From positions 1 through 64,000 of the forward strand of contig NZ_FNLO01000015.1 in NCBI RefSeq assembly GCF_900095735.1: a stretch of 64,000 bases of DNA, in the 5' to 3' direction. Both the position numbers and the translations under genes were made by a program. Shown here in pieces: positions 39,037-47,934 of this stretch (position 1 is the stretch's first letter; each line of letters begins with the position of its first letter). Source of the DNA: Chitinasiproducens palmae. Its GTDB lineage: Bacteria; Pseudomonadota; Gammaproteobacteria; Burkholderiales; Burkholderiaceae. The notes under the pieces are model-generated. The model saw only the letters and a program-made list of their open reading frames with translations, did no database searches and was not told where the DNA came from.

Positions 39037-41721
39037 ATGTCAGACAACGCGCCCACCGTCATCCACCGCCGCGACTACATGCCGCCGCCGTACCGGATCG
39101 AAACGGTCGACCTGCATTTCGACCTCGATCCGCACCGCACCGTGGTGCGCAACACGATGCGCATCGTACGACGCGACGGCGTCCCGGCGGACACGCCGCT
39201 TGAATTGCTCGGCGAAGGACTGCAACTCGAAGCCGTCACGCTCGACGGCGTGGCCGCCGAGGCCAGCGATGCGGATGGCCGCCTGCGCGTCGCCGCGGGT
39301 CGCGCCAGCTTCGAACTGACCGTCACGACGCACTGCGATCCGGCGGCCAACAGCTCGCTGATGGGCCTCTACGTGTCGAACGGCAACTTCTTCACGCAGT
39401 GCGAGGCCGAGGGTTTCCGCAAGATCACCTACTTCCTGGATCGCCCGGACGTGATGGCGACCTACACGGTGACGCTCGCCGCCGACAAGGAAGCGTATCC
39501 GGTGCTGCTGTCGAACGGCAACCTGGTCGAATCGGGCCCGCTCCCCGACGGACGCCATTACGCGAAGTGGGTCGACCCGTTCGCGAAGCCGAGCTATCTG
39601 TTCGCGCTGGTCGCGGGCAAGCTGGTCGCGCTGGAGGAAACGATCCAGATCGCCGATGGCACGCCGAAGCTCCTGCAGGTCTGGGTCGAGCCGCAAGACC
39701 TGCCGAAGACCCGGCATGCGATGGATTCGTTGATCGCGTCGATTCGCTGGGACGAGCGGCGCTACGGTCTGCCCCTCGATCTCGACCGCTTCATGATCGT
39801 CGCGGTCGGCGACTTCAACATGGGCGCGATGGAGAACAAGGGCCTCAACATCTTCAATACGAAGTATGTGCTGGCCGACCAGCAGACCGCCACAGACACC
39901 GATTTCGCGAATGTCGAGGCCGTCGTCGGCCACGAGTACTTCCATAACTGGACCGGCAATCGGGTGACTTGCCGCGACTGGTTCCAGCTCAGCCTGAAGG
40001 AAGGCCTGACCGTGTTCCGCGACCAGGAGTTCTCGGCCGACATGGCCGCCGGCGAGGGCGACGCCGCACAGGCGGCCAGCGCCGTCGCGGTCAAGCGCAT
40101 CGAGGACGTGCGCATGCTGCGGCAGACGCAGTTCGCCGAGGACGCGGGCCCGATGGCCCATCCGGTGCGCCCGGAAAGCTATGCGGAGATCAACAACTTC
40201 TACACCGTGACGGTGTACGAGAAAGGCGCCGAAGTGGTGCGGATGTACCAGACGCTGTTCGGCCGTGACGGTTTCCGGCGCGGCATGGACCTGTACTTCC
40301 AGCGTCACGACGGTCAGGCCGTCACGTGCGACGACTTCCGTCAGGCGATGGCCGACGCCAATGGCGCCGACCTCGCCCAGTTCGAACGTTGGTACAGCCA
40401 GGCGGGCACGCCGCGGGTGGCCGTGGAGACCGCCTACGATGCGGCGGCGGGCCGTTATCGCCTGACCCTGCGCCAGCACTACGCGGAGGACCGCCGCAGC
40501 GACACGCCGGCCGACCCGTTGCTGATTCCGTTCGCGGTAGGCCTGCTGGACGCGGCCGGCCGCGACCTGCCCTTGCGTCTCAACGACGAGCCGGAGTCGG
40601 CCGCGGCCACCACCCGCGTGCTTGCGCTGACCGGGGCGGAACAGACCTTTGAATTTGTCGGACTGCCGATCGACGGAGCGACGCCGACACCGTCACTGCT
40701 GCGTCACTTTTCCGCGCCGGTCATCGTCGACTACGAATACGACGACGCCGCGCTGGCCTTTCTGCTGGCCCATGACAGCGACGCGTTCAACCGCTGGGAA
40801 GCAGGCCAGCGACTGGCCACGCGCGCGCTGCTCGAGATGGCCCAGACGCTGAGCGCCGGTGGTCAGGCGCGTCTGAGCGAGACGGTGGTCGACGCGTTCG
40901 GCAAGGTGCTGGCCGACGACACCCTCGCGCCGGCGTTCAGGGAGCAGGCGCTGACTCTGCCCTCGGAGACGTTTCTGGCCGAACAGATGATCGAGGCCGA
41001 CCCGGGCGCGGTCCACGCGGCGCGCACGCAAATGCGGGGACGCCTGGCCGAAGCGCACGCCGCGCTCTGGCAGCGCATCTACGAAGCGCATCGCACCGAT
41101 GGACCGTACCGTCCGACGGCGGTAGATGCCGGCCGACGCGCGCTGAGGAATCTCGCGCTGGGCTATCTCGCGGAATTGCCCGATGCCGCGGCGGCGACGC
41201 TTGCCGAGACGCAGTATCGCGAAGCCGACAACATGACCGACCGCTTCAGTGCGCTGGGCGCTCTGGCGCGCATCGGCGGCACCGCGGCGCAGGACGCGTT
41301 GCAGGACTTCTACCGCCGCTTCGAGCACGAACCGCTGGTGATCGACAAATGGTTCGCGCTGCAGGCGATGCAGCCGGACGGCGCGGCGCGCACCATCGAC
41401 ACGGTCCGTCGCCTGTTCACGCATCCCGCCTTCAACCTGAAGAACCCGAACCGCGCGCGCTCGCTGATTTTCAGCTTCTGCGCCGGCAACCCGGCCGCGT
41501 TCCATGCCGCCGACGCGTCGGGCTATGCGTTCTGGGCGGAACAGGTTCTGGCGCTCGACGCGCTCAATCCGCAGGTCGCGGCCCGGCTCGCACGCGTGCT
41601 GGAGCGCTGGCGCAAGTATGTCCCGACGCTGCGCGACGGCATGGAGGCGGCCCTGCAACGGGTGATGGCCGGCGCCCGGTCGCGCGACGTGCGCGAAGTG
41701 GTCGGCAAGGCGCTGGGCTGA
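39037..41721 (+). CDS. pepN: Aminopeptidase N (M1 zinc peptidase)
   Basis: Cytoplasmic aminopeptidase, 894 residues, the normal bacterial length. The exopeptidase motif is GAMENKG (263-269); the zinc site is HEYFH (299-303) plus E322 in KEGLT. NWTGNRVTCRDWFQLSLKEG is the typical context. It removes N-terminal residues in the last stages of protein breakdown. The start MSDNAPTVIHRRDYMPPPY matches the family. Ten bases separate it from the MetR-like gene, so the two may share a transcript. Confidence 0.97.
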   Translation: MSDNAPTVIHRRDYMPPPYRIETVDLHFDLDPHRTVVRNTMRIVRRDGVPADTPLELLGEGLQLEAVTLDGVAAEASDADGRLRVAAGRASFELTVTTHCDPAANSSLMGLYVSNGNFFTQCEAEGFRKITYFLDRPDVMATYTVTLAADKEAYPVLLSNGNLVESGPLPDGRHYAKWVDPFAKPSYLFALVAGKLVALEETIQIADGTPKLLQVWVEPQDLPKTRHAMDSLIASIRWDERRYGLPLDLDRFMIVAVGDFNMGAMENKGLNIFNTKYVLADQQTATDTDFANVEAVVGHEYFHNWTGNRVTCRDWFQLSLKEGLTVFRDQEFSADMAAGEGDAAQAASAVAVKRIEDVRMLRQTQFAEDAGPMAHPVRPESYAEINNFYTVTVYEKGAEVVRMYQTLFGRDGFRRGMDLYFQRHDGQAVTCDDFRQAMADANGADLAQFERWYSQAGTPRVAVETAYDAAAGRYRLTLRQHYAEDRRSDTPADPLLIPFAVGLLDAAGRDLPLRLNDEPESAAATTRVLALTGAEQTFEFVGLPIDGATPTPSLLRHFSAPVIVDYEYDDAALAFLLAHDSDAFNRWEAGQRLATRALLEMAQTLSAGGQARLSETVVDAFGKVLADDTLAPAFREQALTLPSETFLAEQMIEADPGAVHAARTQMRGRLAEAHAALWQRIYEAHRTDGPYRPTAVDAGRRALRNLALGYLAELPDAAAATLAETQYREADNMTDRFSALGALARIGGTAAQDALQDFYRRFEHEPLVIDKWFALQAMQPDGAARTIDTVRRLFTHPAFNLKNPNRARSLIFSFCAGNPAAFHAADASGYAFWAEQVLALDALNPQVAARLARVLERWRKYVPTLRDGMEAALQRVMAGARSRDVREVVGKALG

Positions 41722-41731
41722 ACCGGGGCTG

Positions 41732-42652
41732 ATGCGCACTCCGCTCGAGCTTCGTCACCTGCATACGCTGCGCATGCTGCGCAGCACCGGTAGCCTGTCG
41801 CGCGCGGCCCAGGGCCTGTGCCTGACGCAGTCGGCGCTGTCGCACCAGATCAAGGCCCTGGAGTCGTTCTTTGGCTGCGCGCTGTTCGTGCGCAAGTCGT
41901 CGCCATTGCGCTTCACGCCGGCAGGCAAACGCCTGCTGGAACTGGCGGAGACAGTCATCCCGGCAGCCGAGGAAGCCGAGCGCGACATTGCGCGGTTGGC
42001 TGCCGGTGCTGGCGGCAGCCTGCGCATCACGGTGGAATGCCATACCTGTTTCGACTGGCTGATGCCGTCGATGGACGCGTTCAGACAACGCTGGCCAGAC
42101 GTCGACCTGGATATCGTGTCGGGCTTCCATCCGGATTCGATCGGCCTGCTGCATGAAGACCGCGCCGACCTCGCGATCATCGCGGTGCCCGACCCCGACG
42201 AAGCGGTCGACTACCACCCGTTGTTCCGCTTCCAGATCGTCGGCCTGCTGGCGAACGACCATCCACTGCTGGTCCGCGACCGGCTGGCCGCAGCGGATTT
42301 CCGCGACGAGACACTGATCACCTATCCGGTGCCCGACGAGATGCTTGACGTGCTCCGGCAGGTGCTGACACCGGCCGGCGTCGCGCCGAAGCGGCGCACC
42401 GCCGAACTGACGATCGCCATCCTGCAATTGGTGGCGAGCCGGCGCGGCCTGGCCGCCTTGCCGCTGTGGGCCGTGGCGCCCTATCTGGAGCGCGGCTACG
42501 TCAGCGCGCGACCGATCGGCGATCCGCCGCTGGTCGGCGAACTGTATGCGGCAACGCTGCCTTCGTTCACGCAGAGGCCGTTCGTGGCGGACTTCGTCGC
42601 CGTGATGCGGGAAACCTGCCTCGCCACGCTGCCAGGCATCGATCTGCTCTGA
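41732..42652 (+). CDS. metR: LysR-family regulator, MetR-like
   Basis: 306 residues: N-terminal winged helix-turn-helix (about 1-62: LRHLHTLRMLRSTGSLSRAA...LTQSALSHQIKALE), then an effector-binding domain. The segments ECHTCFDWLMPSMDAFRQRWP and GFHPDSIGLLHEDRADLAI closely resemble MetR, the homocysteine-responsive activator of metE/metH. No metE is adjacent; it follows pepN by 10 bases. A MetR target could include the metNIQ cluster at the left of the window, but this is speculation. Followed by a run of stem-loops. Confidence 0.88.
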   Translation: MRTPLELRHLHTLRMLRSTGSLSRAAQGLCLTQSALSHQIKALESFFGCALFVRKSSPLRFTPAGKRLLELAETVIPAAEEAERDIARLAAGAGGSLRITVECHTCFDWLMPSMDAFRQRWPDVDLDIVSGFHPDSIGLLHEDRADLAIIAVPDPDEAVDYHPLFRFQIVGLLANDHPLLVRDRLAAADFRDETLITYPVPDEMLDVLRQVLTPAGVAPKRRTAELTIAILQLVASRRGLAALPLWAVAPYLERGYVSARPIGDPPLVGELYAATLPSFTQRPFVADFVAVMRETCLATLPGIDLL

Positions 42653-42673
42653 ACCGCTGGTGGCGTGGCGGGC

Positions 42674-42807
42674 GCTTCTGATGGTGCGCCGAACGCACCA
42701 TCAGAAGCACGCTGCCACCTTCAGGCAGCGTGTCGGCGGCACGCCCGAAGCGTGCCGATCGATGCCTTGCCACCGCCCCGGAAGCCGCTGAAGCGCGGTT
42801 TCAGCGG
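42674..42807. other. Four consecutive perfect stem-loops
   Basis: Stem 1: 42674-42688/42694-42708, 15 bp, loop CCGAA. Stem 2: 42708-42716/42724-42732, 9 bp. Stem 3: 42737-42744/42750-42757, 8 bp, again loop CCGAA. Stem 4: 42785-42792/42800-42807, 8 bp. None has a T run. Between metR and fbp. Confidence 0.85.
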
Positions 42808-42860
42808 TGACTGCCCGGCGCAGCGCTCGCCAGGCCACGATCGGCGACGCGGCCAAGAGG

Positions 42861-42866
42861 TAGAAT
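42861..42866 (+). promoter_or_regulatory. Putative -10 box of fbp
   Basis: TAGAAT 38 bases before the fbp ATG, after the stem-loop series; a GGAGA ribosome-binding site lies 7 bases before the ATG. Confidence 0.4.
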
Positions 42867-42904
42867 CGGCACAGACTTCTATTTAAACCCTCGGAGACCC
42901 GTCG

Positions 42905-43918
42905 ATGCAGCGACGCAAGACCCTCACGCAGTACCTGATTGAACAGCAGCGTGAGAACAACACCATCCCGGCCGACCTCCGGCTCCTGATCGAAGTCGTC
43001 GCACGCGCTTGCAAGGCGATCAGCTATCACGTCAGCAAGGGCGCCCTCGGTGGCGTGCTGGGCTCGGCGGGCAGCGAAAACGTGCAGGGCGAGGTGCAGA
43101 AGAAGCTCGACGTGATCTCGAACGAGATCCTGCTCGAAGCCAACGAGTGGGGTGGCAATCTCGCCGCGATGGCTTCGGAGGAACTAGAAGAGATCCATCC
43201 GATCCCGTCGACCTATCCGAAAGGCGAATACCTGTTGCTGTTCGATCCGCTGGACGGCTCGTCCAACATCGACGTCAACGTGTCGATCGGCACCATCTTC
43301 TCGGTCCTCCGCTCGCCCGACGGCGCCGACACCACGGCGCAATCGTTCCTGCAGCCGGGTTCGAAGCAGGTCGCGGCCGGCTATGCCATCTACGGTCCGC
43401 AGACGGTGCTGGTGCTGACCACGGGCAACGGCGTAAACTGCTTCACGCTCGACCGCGAGATGGGTTCCTGGGTGCTGACGCAGCCGGACATGCGCATTCC
43501 GGAGGACACGGCGGAATATGCAATCAACGCGTCGAACGCACGCCACTGGTACCCGCCGGTCACGCGCTACATCGATGAACTGGTGGCCGGCAAGGACGGC
43601 CCGCGCCAGAAGAACTTCAATATGCGCTGGATTGCGGCGATGGTCACCGACGTGCATCGCATCCTGTGCCGTGGCGGCATCTTCATGTATCCGGCCGACA
43701 AGCGCGATCCGTCGAAACCCGGCAAGCTGCGCCTGATGTATGAAGCCAACCCGATGGCCTTCCTGGTCGAGCAAGCCGGCGGCAAGGCCACCAATGGCAC
43801 CGAACGGATTCTGGACATCCAGCCGCAGCAGATCCACGAGCGCGTCGCGGTGTTCCTCGGCTCCAAGAACGAGGTGGAACGGGTAACCGGTTATCACGCA
43901 GACTCGAACGCTGGCTGA
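42905..43918 (+). CDS. fbp: Fructose-1,6-bisphosphatase class I
   Basis: Gluconeogenic phosphatase, 337 residues. The metal/substrate motif [11 protein letters not shown] (113-123) is intact and the C-terminal [21 protein letters not shown] is the class I signature. The start [15 protein letters not shown] is conserved. It stands alone between metR and tRNA-Thr. Confidence 0.97.
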   Translation: MQRRKTLTQYLIEQQRENNTIPADLRLLIEVVARACKAISYHVSKGALGGVLGSAGSENVQGEVQKKLDVISNEILLEANEWGGNLAAMASEELEEIHPIPSTYPKGEYLLLFDPLDGSSNIDVNVSIGTIFSVLRSPDGADTTAQSFLQPGSKQVAAGYAIYGPQTVLVLTTGNGVNCFTLDREMGSWVLTQPDMRIPEDTAEYAINASNARHWYPPVTRYIDELVAGKDGPRQKNFNMRWIAAMVTDVHRILCRGGIFMYPADKRDPSKPGKLRLMYEANPMAFLVEQAGGKATNGTERILDIQPQQIHERVAVFLGSKNEVERVTGYHADSNAG

Positions 43919-43970
43919 GTGGACCAACGCAACGCCAATCGAGGTTGAGAACATTTTCTTCGGCCACCGC

Positions 43971-44000
43971 TTGGCAAAACCGGATCGACCATCCTATAAT
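43971..44000 (+). promoter_or_regulatory. Promoter of tRNA-Thr
   Basis: TTGGCA and perfect TATAAT with an 18-base spacer, 9 bases before the tRNA. Confidence 0.8.
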
Positions 44001-44009
44001 GATTGTCTT

Positions 44010-44085
44010 GCCGGAATAGCTCAGACGGTAGAGCAGCGCATTCGTAATGCGAAGGTCGGGGGTTCGATTCCTCTTTCCGGCACCA
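44010..44085 (+). tRNA. tRNA-Thr (anticodon CGU)
   Basis: 76 bases with encoded CCA. Acceptor GCCGGAA/TTCCGGC, D arm AGCTCAGACGGTAGAGCA, anticodon loop TTCGTAA (44041-44047), T loop TTCGATT. Almost identical in layout to E. coli tRNA-Thr(CGU). Confidence 0.97.
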
Positions 44086-44090
44086 GAATC

Positions 44091-44130
44091 AACCCGTGTA
44101 TGCGAAAGCTGCACGGGTTTTCTTTTTTCC
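44091..44130 (+). terminator. Terminator after tRNA-Thr
   Basis: AACCCGTG/CACGGGTT stem with a 13-base loop, followed by TTCTTTTTT. Confidence 0.88.
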
Positions 44131-45094
44131 GGGTGTGACGGGCCGACGGCTGCGAGCGATCGCGGCGCGCGACGGCTCCCGTTCCATAAGGCCCGCGCTC
44201 CACACGGCCCGCGCATGAGCCCGCCGCCCGTACAGCCACGCCTGCGCATCATCCATGCTCGACACGCGACCCGCGCCGCACCATGCGCGGCACCGACTGC
44301 GCATAACCTTGCCGGTAGTTGAACGGCGACCCTCATGCGCCGCGTTTCCGGCTCTGCGGACCGCAACGCTTGGCGGCTCGATGGCGTCGCGCCTGCAAAT
44401 CCCCACACCCCGTTGGCTGTCGGCAGTTGGGCCACGGCTGCAGCCTGTGCCGGCATTCGCAACATCTGATGCGAGCGCTCCGCCATGCGCTGGTATCGGC
44501 ATCATCCCTTGCCTCGCGACGATGCGTCTGCGCCCGCTCGTTGCCCCGCTCGCAACATGCAATTGGTGCGACCTGATGTGACCCGATGCGGTCGATGAGA
44601 TGCGGCACCCTGATGCGGCGCCTTGATACGGCGCCTTGATACGGCGCCCTGAGCGCGGCGCCTTGAACGCGGCTACGGCGACCGCACCGTAGCCAGATGA
44701 TGCAGACACTGTCGGGCGGGCGGAATGTCGGACCCCGGATGTTAGGTAGCGATAACAGTCACGCGTCAGAAACAACAGGCTTGCATGGCAGTAATGCGTC
44801 TGTCACACGGCCTTGTTAACGTCCCGGTCAGACAGGAAGGCAAGCGCCATCTGCTGCGCGCCCACGATGCGTCTCCTGTACAGAGATCGATCTGTCGCGC
44901 ATCGCCAGCCCCAACGCAGGCACGCGTTTCGCTTCAATCAAAGCTTCATCGGTGCGATGGCTGCCGGCGAGATGGCGGGCTAAACGCGCAGCGGCATGTG
45001 CGTTTCGTACCACGGTTACGATTTGAGATAACTTGCCGCTCGCCGATTGTCGCCCTTGTATCGATAATGGTCTGGATCGTTGAAGGAGGTGCAT
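44131..45094. other. Gene-free region after tRNA-Thr
   Basis: About 960 bases. No frame resembles a known protein. Contains the 13-bp array (44611-44663). The end holds the leader of the 49-residue gene, with a GATAAT -10-like word at 45063-45068. Confidence 0.55.
44611..44663. repeat. Tandem repeat, 13-bp unit x4
   Basis: TGATACGGCGCCT copies at 44611, 44624, 44637 and 44650 (the last is 14 bp), each with up to a few changes. Confidence 0.85.
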
Positions 45095-45244
45095 ATGGAT
45101 ATCGACTACACGAAGGTTCCGCCCGCGTCCGAAGTTTCGTCCGCCGACCCTGAGCCGGTCGCTGTCGAATTCTTGAACGCGGATCTGCCGCAGCACGTGC
45201 GCGCCTTCCTCGATGAACAGCTGGCGTCCGCCAAGATGGAATAG
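45095..45244 (+). CDS. Small acidic protein of unknown function (49 residues)
   Basis: The frame starts MDIDYTKVPPASEVSSADPE and ends EQLASAKME. It is preceded by a near-perfect ribosome-binding site GAAGGAGGTGCAT-ATG (AGGAGG, 6 bases from ATG). No signal, no membrane span and no cysteine; it is acidic with a possible amphipathic C-terminal helix (PQHVRAFLDEQLASA). A terminator follows at 45316. The ribosome-binding site, codon choice typical of the genome and the terminator support a real gene. No family recognised. Confidence 0.72.
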   Translation: MDIDYTKVPPASEVSSADPEPVAVEFLNADLPQHVRAFLDEQLASAKME

Positions 45245-45315
45245 GCTGGACGCTGCCGCAGTCGCGGCGCAAGGTTGCGCGACTTCGTCTTTCGTACGAA
45301 GCGCGGACATGATAG

Positions 45316-45350
45316 AAAGGCCCGGGTGTCGCTGACCCCCAGGCCTTTTT
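45316..45350 (+). terminator. Terminator between the small gene and aroQ
   Basis: AAAGGCC/GGCCTTT (7 bp), one C-A mismatch, then GGG/CCC, followed by five T residues. It ends 11 bases before the aroQ ATG, so it may double as an attenuator in that gene's leader. Confidence 0.8.
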
Positions 45351-45361
45351 CCATTTCTGCC

Positions 45362-45955
45362 ATGCCGATCCAGAACGCCCTCCGTTCCCTCCTCTCATGC
45401 GGGCTTGCCGCCGCGCTGGCGCTCGCGCCGTGGCAGGCGCATGCAGTGGACAACACGGCGCTGATCAACATCGTCGCGCTAGCGTCGCAACGCCTTGCGC
45501 AAGCCGAACCGATCGCGAAGTACAAATGGCAGAAGAAACTGCCGGCCACCGATGCGGCGCGTGAGACGCAACTGATCGCCGACATGCGTCGCGCGGCACC
45601 GATGTACGGCGTCGATGCCGACCAAGCGGAGGCGTTCTTCCGCGATCAAATAGAAGCGAGCAAGCTGTTGCAGAACGCGCGGTTCGCGCAATGGCGCCTG
45701 CAGTCGCCCGCGCCCGTCGGTGCAGATGCGCTCGTCAGTGCGCGCAATGAGATCAACCGGGTGTCCCAGGCCATGCTCGCGGGACTGGCCCGCATCGAAG
45801 CGATCAGCGGCGCGCCTGACTGCACCAGCCAGCTTCGCGAAACGGTGCAGAACTGGCGTACCCGCATGGTCACGCTCGACAGCGAGCAGGCGGCGGCACT
45901 AGATCGCGCCCTTCAGCATGTTTGCAAACGCGGAGGCATGTCGGCGCTCGGCTGA
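45362..45955 (+). CDS. Secreted chorismate mutase (AroQ-gamma type)
   Basis: 197 residues with a Sec signal (1-28, ending QAHA). The mature part matches periplasmic AroQ-gamma: ALASQRLAQAEPIAKYKWQ, then LIADMRRAAPMYGVDADQAEAFFRDQIEASKLLQ. It carries two later cysteines (DCTSQ and HVCKR) that could form a disulfide. It turns chorismate to prephenate outside the cytoplasm; in some pathogens such enzymes are linked to virulence, but the role here is open. It is redundant with the PheA mutase domain. No ribosome-binding site is visible, and the T run of a terminator lies just upstream, so this start is less certain than the gene. Confidence 0.87.
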   Translation: MPIQNALRSLLSCGLAAALALAPWQAHAVDNTALINIVALASQRLAQAEPIAKYKWQKKLPATDAARETQLIADMRRAAPMYGVDADQAEAFFRDQIEASKLLQNARFAQWRLQSPAPVGADALVSARNEINRVSQAMLAGLARIEAISGAPDCTSQLRETVQNWRTRMVTLDSEQAAALDRALQHVCKRGGMSALG

Positions 45956-46016
45956 TTCTGCCGTTCGGCAGACCACGCACAACGTCCCAAAAAGGCCGAT
46001 TCCGGGTTAACGCTCA

Positions 46017-46044
46017 TTGTAACAATCTGTGTCTCTCCTAAATT
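46017..46044 (+). promoter_or_regulatory. Putative promoter of the 87-residue gene
   Basis: TTGTAA and TAAATT with a 16-base spacer, 35 bases before the ATG. Confidence 0.4.
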
Positions 46045-46078
46045 GAAGCGATAGAGCTATTCAAAACAGGAGGGCGTG

Positions 46079-46342
46079 ATGGCCAACGGATTGAACAAGG
46101 CGCTGAGCCACCTGGCCGAGGCATTCCGGGCGAATCTGTCCGAAACGCGTATGTATCACGTCGACTCGCCGGCCGAAGTACAACGCTATCTGCACGGTGA
46201 CCGCTGGCAGAATGTGCTCGCCAGTCCGATGGACGCGCGACGCTACGCGATGGAAGAGTGGAACGACACCGCGGAGTGCCACGACTGCGAGCCGGAGGTG
46301 AGCATCGACGGCTACGGACCGAGACGGAAGTTCAGCGCCTGA
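46079..46342 (+). CDS. Small conserved-looking protein of unknown function (87 residues)
   Basis: Starts MANGLNKALSHLAEAFRANL; AGGAGGG lies 5 bases before this ATG (an upstream in-frame GTG is too close). Soluble, with an amphipathic N-terminal helix, a middle segment VDSPAEVQRYLHGDRWQNV, and a pair CHDC near residue 68 that could bind metal or form a disulfide. It ends basic (GPRRKFSA). It is monocistronic with its own promoter-like element and strong terminator. No family recognised. Confidence 0.78.
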   Translation: MANGLNKALSHLAEAFRANLSETRMYHVDSPAEVQRYLHGDRWQNVLASPMDARRYAMEEWNDTAECHDCEPEVSIDGYGPRRKFSA

Positions 46343-46360
46343 ACGCGCTGTGCTCGAATG

Positions 46361-46386
46361 AAACCCGCCACCGGCGGGTTTTTTTT
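46361..46386 (+). terminator. Terminator of the 87-residue gene
   Basis: AACCCGCC-ACC-GGCGGGTT followed by six further T residues. Confidence 0.94.
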
Positions 46387-46707
46387 CGCCCACGCGCTGG
46401 GCGGCGATGGCCGGAGCAACGCTTTGTTGCTCGCCCACAACGCCACGAGCGTCGGCAAATCGCAACGCTTGCCAGATTGAATTGCTTGCGCTAGCCGTGT
46501 AACAAAAATTAACGCAGGAAAATCAGCAGTTTGCGACAAACAACCGTTTTATTGCGAAGCGCGCAATTAACCGTTTCGGCCCGCGTAATGGGCCACGCCG
46601 TTACCCGTCTTTACACTCTGCCTGTCTTGTAAAGAACCGGAAGCGCCGCACAGCAGTCCAGCGCCGCCGACGGGCCAAGAATCCGTCTTCTAGTGGAGTG
46701 AGAAAGC
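46387..46707. other. AT-richer control region of the porin gene
   Basis: 321 bases, visibly richer in A/T than its surroundings (46495-46570). No gene. A GGCCC/GGGCC inverted repeat lies at about 46578-46594. It likely holds the porin promoter and regulator sites; none could be fixed. Confidence 0.5.
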
Positions 46708-47865
46708 ATGAAAAAGACTCTCGTCGTCGCAGCCGTCACTGGCCTGTTCGCCAGCGTTGCGCACGCACAAAGCAGCGTGACCCTGTACGGCCTGATCGAC
46801 GCCGGTTTCACGTATTCGAACAACGTTCGCAGCGCGACCGGATCGGGCGCCCGCTGGGCGGCCACGAGCGGCAACATCAACGGTAGCCGTTGGGGCCTGC
46901 GTGGTACGGAAGATCTGGGCGGCGGCCTGAAGGCGATCTTCGTGTTGGAGAATGGCTTCAACATCATGAACGGCACGAACGGCCAAAATGGCCGCATGTT
47001 CGGTCGTCAAGCGTTTGTCGGTCTGTCGAGCAACCAGTACGGCCAAGTGACCCTGGGTCGCCAGTATGACTCCGTGGTCGACTTCCTCGGCCCGCTGTCG
47101 CTGACCGGTACGGGCTACGGCGGTACGTACGCTGCTCACCCGTTCGACAACGACAACCTGGACAACTCGTTCCGCGTCAACAACTCGATCAAGTACACGA
47201 GCGCCAACTACAACGGCTTCCGCTTTGGCGGCCAGTACGGCTTCTCGAATACCTCGGAGTTCGCGAACAACCGCTCGTGGAGCGCTGGTGCGTCGTATAA
47301 CTTCGCTGGCTTCAACATCGCCGCGGGTTACCTGCAACGCAACAACAGCCTGACCGGCCTGAACACGTCGGGCGCCGTCTACGGTGATGCACCGCTGACC
47401 GGCACGCGTCAACGCACCTGGGGCGCTGGCCTGAACTACGCGTTCGGCCCGGCTCAAGTCGGCTTCGTGTTCACGCAAAGCCGCTACGACGACGGCGTGG
47501 TGGGCTCGGCTGGTTCGGCCACCTACACCGGCTTCACGGCGAACGACCTGCGCTTCAACAACTACGAAGTCAACGCCCGCTACAACCTGACGCCGGCTTG
47601 GAACGTGTCGGGTCAGTACACCTACACCGACGGTCGTGCGAGCGGCGTGTCGGGCACGGACGGCGGCCAGTACAAGCCGAAGTTCCACACCGTCAGCCTG
47701 ATGACCGCGTACTCGCTGTCGAAGCGCACCGACGTGTACCTGCAAGGCGTGTATCAGCGCCTGAGCGGCGACGACGTGTTCGGCGGCGCTGGCATCTACG
47801 GTGTCGGCCAGTCGTCGACCGATCGCCAAGTTGCCGTGACCGCCGGCGTGCGTCACCGCTTCTAA
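46708..47865 (+). CDS. Outer membrane general porin (Gram-negative porin family)
   Basis: 385 residues: signal 1-20 (AVTGLFASVAHA), then QSSVTLYGLIDAGFTYSNN, the usual opening of Burkholderiales trimeric porins. GSRWGLRGTEDLGGGLKAIF and FGRQAFVGLSSNQYGQVTLGRQYD are family marks, and it ends VRHRF, the C-terminal phenylalanine needed for assembly by the BAM complex. A 16-strand barrel for small hydrophilic solutes is expected. Codon use is strongly biased, as in highly expressed genes. Followed by a strong terminator. Confidence 0.95.
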   Translation: MKKTLVVAAVTGLFASVAHAQSSVTLYGLIDAGFTYSNNVRSATGSGARWAATSGNINGSRWGLRGTEDLGGGLKAIFVLENGFNIMNGTNGQNGRMFGRQAFVGLSSNQYGQVTLGRQYDSVVDFLGPLSLTGTGYGGTYAAHPFDNDNLDNSFRVNNSIKYTSANYNGFRFGGQYGFSNTSEFANNRSWSAGASYNFAGFNIAAGYLQRNNSLTGLNTSGAVYGDAPLTGTRQRTWGAGLNYAFGPAQVGFVFTQSRYDDGVVGSAGSATYTGFTANDLRFNNYEVNARYNLTPAWNVSGQYTYTDGRASGVSGTDGGQYKPKFHTVSLMTAYSLSKRTDVYLQGVYQRLSGDDVFGGAGIYGVGQSSTDRQVAVTAGVRHRF

Positions 47866-47905
47866 GCATCGACTCACTGCCGCCGCTTGGTCGGCGGCAC
47901 GTGCG

Positions 47906-47934
47906 AAACGCCTCCGTTTGGAGGCGTTTTTTTT
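47906..47934 (+). terminator. Terminator of the porin gene
   Basis: AAACGCCTCC-GTTT-GGAGGCGTTT followed by more T residues. Confidence 0.95.

Noticed and set aside
44089..44775. 228-codon minus-strand frame after tRNA-Thr
   Set aside because: Overlaps the tRNA terminator and a 13-bp array; Arg/Ser/Ala-rich with no family features.
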